DNA from: Acidobacteriota bacterium
Lineage (GTDB): Bacteria; Acidobacteriota; UBA4820; DSQY01
Direction: 5' to 3'
Length of the DNA stretch: 64,000 nt
Assembly: GCA_021787565.1 (NCBI GenBank)
Contig: JAJYLT010000017.1
Coordinates: 1 to 64,000, forward strand
The notes below the pieces were generated by a model that saw only the letters and a program-made list of their open reading frames with translations, was not told where the DNA came from and did no database searches. The stretch's first letter is position 1; every line of letters starts with the position of its first letter. The position numbers and the translations under genes were made by a program. Positions 60,908 to 64,000 of this stretch are shown one piece after another.

Positions 60908-61990
60908 ATGGCAGCAGAACCTGTTAAGAGGATTACGGATATCGGGCCGCCGAACTTCGAGAAGTTCCTCCATCCGGTCATCAAGAAGAACTACGGCCTG
61001 TGGAAGTACCACGACAACCTGGCCCCCGGCGTGCTCTGCCACGTGGCCGAGTCGGGAGACAAGATCTTCACCGTGCGCGCCGCGTCCCCGAGGCTTCTGA
61101 GCACGACCACCATCCGGCAGTTCGCGGACCTGGCCGAGAAGTACTGCGGCGGCTACCTGCGCTTCACCAGCCGGAACAACGTGGAGTTCCTGCTGGACAA
61201 CCAGGCGAACATCGAGCCTCTGAAGAAGGAGCTCCTGGCCCTCGGGTTCCCCGTCGGCGGCACCAACAATGCCATCAGCAACATCGTCCACACGCAGGGC
61301 TGGGTGCACTGCCACTCCTCCGCCACGGACGCCTCCGGCATCGTCAAGAGCGTCATGGACGCCCTCTGCGACCGCTTCACCCACGAGGACCTGCCGGCCA
61401 AGCTCCGCATCGCGCTGGCGTGCTGCCTCAACATGTGCGGCGCCGTCCACTGCTCGGACATCGCCATCCTGGGCGTCCACCGCAAGCCCCCGAAGATCAA
61501 GCACGACATCCTGCCCAAGGTCTGCGAGGTCCCGACCCTCATCGCCTCCTGCCCCACGGGCGCCATCCGCCCGGCGACGGTGGACGGCAAGCAGTCGGTG
61601 GAGGTGGTGGAAGAGCAGTGCATGTTCTGCGCCAACTGCTACACGGTCTGCCCCGCCATGCCGCTGAACGACCCCGAGAACGACGGCATCTCCATCTGGG
61701 TCGGCGGCAAGGTGAGCAACGCCCGCAGCGCGCCCAAGTTCTCCAAGCTCGCCATCCCCTTCATCCCCAACGAGCCGCCGCGGTGGCCGGGGGTGGTGGA
61801 CGCCGTGGTCAACATCGTCGAGGTCTATGCCAAGAACGCCAAGAAGTTCGAGCGCATGGGCGAGTGGATCGAGAGGATCGGATGGCCGAAGTTCTTCGAG
61901 CTGACCGGCATCCCCTTCACCAAGTACCACATCGACGATTTCCGCCTGGCCGGGACGACCTACGCCCGGTCCACGCACATCCGTTTCTAG
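60908..61990 (+). CDS. dsrB: Dissimilatory sulfite reductase, beta subunit
   Basis: 360 aa. Siroheme-coupled cluster [18 protein letters not shown] (about 176), and a ferredoxin domain with [14 protein letters not shown] and [17 protein letters not shown] (about 238). N-terminal [20 protein letters not shown] is typical. It forms the alpha2beta2 enzyme with DsrA. AAGGAG precedes ATG 60908. Confidence 0.97.
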   Translation: MAAEPVKRITDIGPPNFEKFLHPVIKKNYGLWKYHDNLAPGVLCHVAESGDKIFTVRAASPRLLSTTTIRQFADLAEKYCGGYLRFTSRNNVEFLLDNQANIEPLKKELLALGFPVGGTNNAISNIVHTQGWVHCHSSATDASGIVKSVMDALCDRFTHEDLPAKLRIALACCLNMCGAVHCSDIAILGVHRKPPKIKHDILPKVCEVPTLIASCPTGAIRPATVDGKQSVEVVEEQCMFCANCYTVCPAMPLNDPENDGISIWVGGKVSNARSAPKFSKLAIPFIPNEPPRWPGVVDAVVNIVEVYAKNAKKFERMGEWIERIGWPKFFELTGIPFTKYHIDDFRLAGTTYARSTHIRF

Positions 61991-61999
61991 GAGGCTGAC

Positions 62000-62248
62000 A
62001 TGGCCGTTACGACGGAACAGCTCGCCGAAGAGATGTACCAGATGGTGAAAGAGACCATGGGGAAGAAAAACCTCAAGGCCGGAGACCTCACCAAGGCCAT
62101 GATCGCCAAGTACGGAGAGGGCGAGATCAACAAGGACGACTGCAAGCACGCCATCCGCATCCTGATGGATTCGGGGCGCTGCGTCTACAGCTATTTCGGC
62201 GGCAGCTTCATCACCCTGCCCCACAAGGAAGGCTCCGCGCCCGAATGA
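62000..62248 (+). CDS. dsrD: DsrD, sulfite reductase activator
   Basis: 82 aa winged-helix protein: EEMYQMVKETMGKKNLKAGD and MIAKYGEGEINKDDCKHAIR, ending YFGGSFITLPHKEGSAPE. DsrD activates DsrAB and is a marker of the reductive direction. It starts 9 bp after dsrB with AGGAGG. Confidence 0.93.
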   Translation: MAVTTEQLAEEMYQMVKETMGKKNLKAGDLTKAMIAKYGEGEINKDDCKHAIRILMDSGRCVYSYFGGSFITLPHKEGSAPE

Positions 62249-62264
62249 GGCCGGCTTGAGCGAG

Positions 62265-62289
62265 GGCGGCGGGGCCGTGCCCCGCCGCC
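62265..62289 (+). terminator. GC-rich hairpin after dsrD
   Basis: GGCGGCGGGGC-CGT-GCCCCGCCGCC, 11-bp perfect stem with no T tract. It could reduce read-through from dsrABD. Confidence 0.55.
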
Positions 62290-62329
62290 TCCCTCGATGG
62301 GTGGATGGAAGGAACGATCGGAGGCCAGG

Positions 62330-62764
62330 ATGACCCAGAAAGCGGCAGAGAACCTCGATGAGCTGTTGAGCACGCTGAAGCGATGGCAGGATATCGAGAG
62401 CGCGGCGGTCTCCCAGACCTCGGCCATCATGGAGAAGACGAAGAACCCCCTGATCAGGCTCGTCATGGAGATCATCCGGCAGGACTCGGCGATGCACAAG
62501 CGGGTCCAGCAGGTGATCATCGACAGCCTGGAGAAGGAGGCCTTCACGCTGACGCCCGAAGAGCTGGCGGACGTGTGGGACATGATCGAAGAGCACGCGA
62601 AGATGGAGAAGGAGACCATCGAGCTGGCCGAAAAGGCGCGCCGCAACTGCCGCCTCTTCGTGCAGCGCCACCTCCTGACCTATCTCATCGAGGACGAGCA
62701 GAAGCACGACCGTCTCCTGTCGCAGCTCGAGGACTTCAAGCGGAAGATCTATCCGTACGCGTAA
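62330..62764 (+). CDS. Helical E/H-rich protein, ferritin-like fold candidate
   Basis: 144 aa, all-helical. Glu/His residues are spaced as in four-helix metal-binding proteins: RQDSAMHKRVQQVI, MIEEHAKMEKETIELAEKAR and YLIEDEQKHDRLLSQLEDFK. GGAGG lies five bases before ATG 62330; an ATG-like start upstream reads through the RBS. It lies between dsrD and the DsrL-type gene, so a role with the dsr system is possible. No iron site is proven. Confidence 0.6.
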   Translation: MTQKAAENLDELLSTLKRWQDIESAAVSQTSAIMEKTKNPLIRLVMEIIRQDSAMHKRVQQVIIDSLEKEAFTLTPEELADVWDMIEEHAKMEKETIELAEKARRNCRLFVQRHLLTYLIEDEQKHDRLLSQLEDFKRKIYPYA

Positions 62765-62769
62765 GGACA

Positions 62770-62869
62770 GTGAGGAGTGAGGAGAAAAGGTCAAGATGAC
62801 GAGAGCAGACGTCAACCGCAGGGTGACGGGGCGCTTTCGCTCCTCACTCCTCACATCCCACTCCTCACC
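62770..62869. repeat. Inverted heptad repeats GTGAGGA ... TCCTCAC
   Basis: GTGAGGAGTGAGGAG (62770-62784) and its exact reverse complement CTCCTCACTCCTCAC (62840-62854), with a further CTCCTCACC at 62861-62869. The 121-bp gap before the last gene is largely made of these. The same heptad occurs at 42725. Confidence 0.85.
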
Positions 62870-62885
62870 ATGAAAGGATAGGGCC

Positions 62886-64000
62886 ATGGGTCTATTCAAG
62901 GAGCAAAAGAAGCCGGTCATCAAGGCGGGACCGACCTCCGGCGGTGAGATCAGCCCCCTCAGGCCGAAGTACATCGAGAAGACGCCGCCCTGCATCGGGA
63001 ACTGCCCGAGCGGCACCAACATCCGCGGGGTGCTCACCACCATCGCCCAGGCCGAGGCCTACGGACGGACCAACGAGCAGGCCTACGAGATCGCCTGGCG
63101 AATGATCCTTGAGAACAACCCCTTCCCGGCGACGTGCGGGCGGGTGTGCCCCCATCCCTGCGAGGCCGGCTGCAACCGGACCGAGAAGGAGGGGCCCGTG
63201 GCCATCAACGCTATCGAGCGGTTCCTCGGCGACTTCGCGCTTGACAAGAGCCTGAAGCCGACCAAGCTGACCGAAGAGAAGCATCCCGAGAAGGTGGCGG
63301 TGGTCGGGGCCGGCCCGGCCGGGCTCTCCTGCGCCTACCACCTGGCCCGGCGCGGCTATTCGGTGACGGTCTTCGAGGCCTTCAGCGAAGCGGGCGGCAT
63401 GTTGCGCTACGGCATCCCCAAGTACCGCCTGCCGCGCGAGGTGCTGGATGCGGAGATCCAGAGGATCCTGGGCCTCGGCGTCGAGCTCAAGTGCAATTTC
63501 GTGATCGGCAAGGACCTCTCCCTGGATGAGCTCCACAAGCAGTACCAGGCCGTCTTCGTGGGGATCGGCGCGCACAGGGGCATCAAGCTCCGCGTGCCGG
63601 GCGAGGATGCTCCGAACGTCTTCACCGGCACCGAGTTTCTCAACAGGGTCAACAGCGGCGAAGAGGTGAAGGTGGGGGGCAGGGTCATCGTCATCGGGGG
63701 CGGCGACACGGCCATCGACGCGGCCCGCATCAGCAAGCGCCTCGGCGCCGAGGTAACCATCCTCTACCGCCGGACCCGCGCCGAGATGCCGGCCATCGCG
63801 CCGGAGATCGACGGCGCCCTCGAGGAGGGGGTGAAGATCGAATACCTCGCGGCGCCCGTGGAGATCCTCGTGAAGGACGGCGCGGCCGTGGGCATGAAGT
63901 GCATCCGCATGGAGCTCGGCGAGCCCGACGCCTCCGGTCGCAGGCGGCCCGTTCCCAAGGAGGGCTCGGAGTTCGAGCTGGAGGCGACGGCCATCGTGGC
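62886..64000 (+). CDS. dsrL: DsrL-type NAD(P)H flavoprotein, 3' end outside window
   Basis: 371 residues are visible and the frame is open at the window end. N-terminal 4Fe-4S region with PPCIGNCPSGTNIRG (about 37-50) and CGRVCPHPCEAGCNR (about 84-98), FAD motif VAVVGAGPAGLSCAYHLARR (about 137), and NAD(P) motif VIVIGGGDTAIDAARI (about 267). This is the glutamate-synthase small-subunit-like fold of DsrL. DsrL links NAD(P)H and DsrAB; the position downstream of dsrABD supports it. An NfnB-like or other GltD-like enzyme cannot be excluded, because the DsrL-specific C-terminus is not visible. Confidence 0.65.
   Translation, partial: MGLFKEQKKPVIKAGPTSGGEISPLRPKYIEKTPPCIGNCPSGTNIRGVLTTIAQAEAYGRTNEQAYEIAWRMILENNPFPATCGRVCPHPCEAGCNRTEKEGPVAINAIERFLGDFALDKSLKPTKLTEEKHPEKVAVVGAGPAGLSCAYHLARRGYSVTVFEAFSEAGGMLRYGIPKYRLPREVLDAEIQRILGLGVELKCNFVIGKDLSLDELHKQYQAVFVGIGAHRGIKLRVPGEDAPNVFTGTEFLNRVNSGEEVKVGGRVIVIGGGDTAIDAARISKRLGAEVTILYRRTRAEMPAIAPEIDGALEEGVKIEYLAAPVEILVKDGAAVGMKCIRMELGEPDASGRRRPVPKEGSEFELEATAIV

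Noticed and set aside
59255-63043. 1262-codon minus-strand open frame across dsrABD
   Set aside because: Shadow of qmoC and dsr genes; no RBS, low-complexity His/Val/Gly-rich translation.

Overview
The window is high-GC DNA from a Gram-negative bacterium: there is a C-terminal-Phe porin, and the prophage carries spanin-like lipoproteins. The right third holds a dissimilatory sulfate/sulfite reduction locus (aprBA, qmoABC, dsrABD and a dsrL-like gene). The lineage cannot be fixed from sequence alone. The apr/qmo/dsr set plus dsrD points to a sulfate/sulfite reducer, for example in Desulfobacterota or a dsr-bearing Acidobacteriota; this is an inference.

Layout. (1) 1-5.3 kb, host: an orphan ORF, a cysteine hydrolase, an EFR1-type flavodoxin-ferredoxin, and a three-gene operon of ECF sigma factor, membrane-anchored partner and large membrane-anchored protein. 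(2) 5349-39181: a complete-looking Mu-type transposable prophage with siphovirus-like tail genes, 33.8 kb. It is flanked by a 5-bp target duplication (CCTAC) and sits inside an array of 8-bp repeats (TCATCACC/TACTCACC). Its order is repressor (leftward), HTH and CII-like regulators, MuA-like transposase, MuB-like ATPase, Gam, small early genes, HNH protein, RlpA-like protein, GemA, HTH protein, lipoprotein, terminase pair, portal, MuF-like protein, protease with nested scaffold, capsid, connectors, four consecutive signal-peptide proteins, lysis cassette with overlapping spanin-like genes, tail tube, frameshifted tail chaperone, tape measure, and a 1491-aa tail protein with Asp-box repeats. 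(3) 39.2-50.6 kb, host: SEC-C protein, GlsB/YeaQ-type membrane protein, histidine kinase/response regulator pair, transglutaminase-like exported protein, a pair of long palindromes, modABC, an O/P-type porin and ChrA. (4) 51.2-64 kb: aprB-aprA, a small zinc-ribbon protein, a YkgJ protein, qmoA-qmoB-qmoC, dsrA-dsrB-dsrD, a helical E/H-rich protein, and the start of a DsrL-type flavoprotein that runs off the window.

How the parts work together. APS reductase (AprBA) takes electrons from the menaquinone pool through QmoABC and makes sulfite. DsrAB, assisted by DsrD, reduces sulfite. The DsrL-like flavoprotein could connect this step to NAD(P)H. The neighbouring modABC, anion-type porin and ChrA all deal with oxyanions related to sulfate. 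The prophage is intact by gene content, but its S24-type repressor lacks the catalytic Ser and Lys. It shows several compact expression tricks: a 73-bp element repeated before two late operons, an in-frame nested scaffold start, a T TTT TTC slippery site, and many ATGA/GTGA start-stop overlaps.
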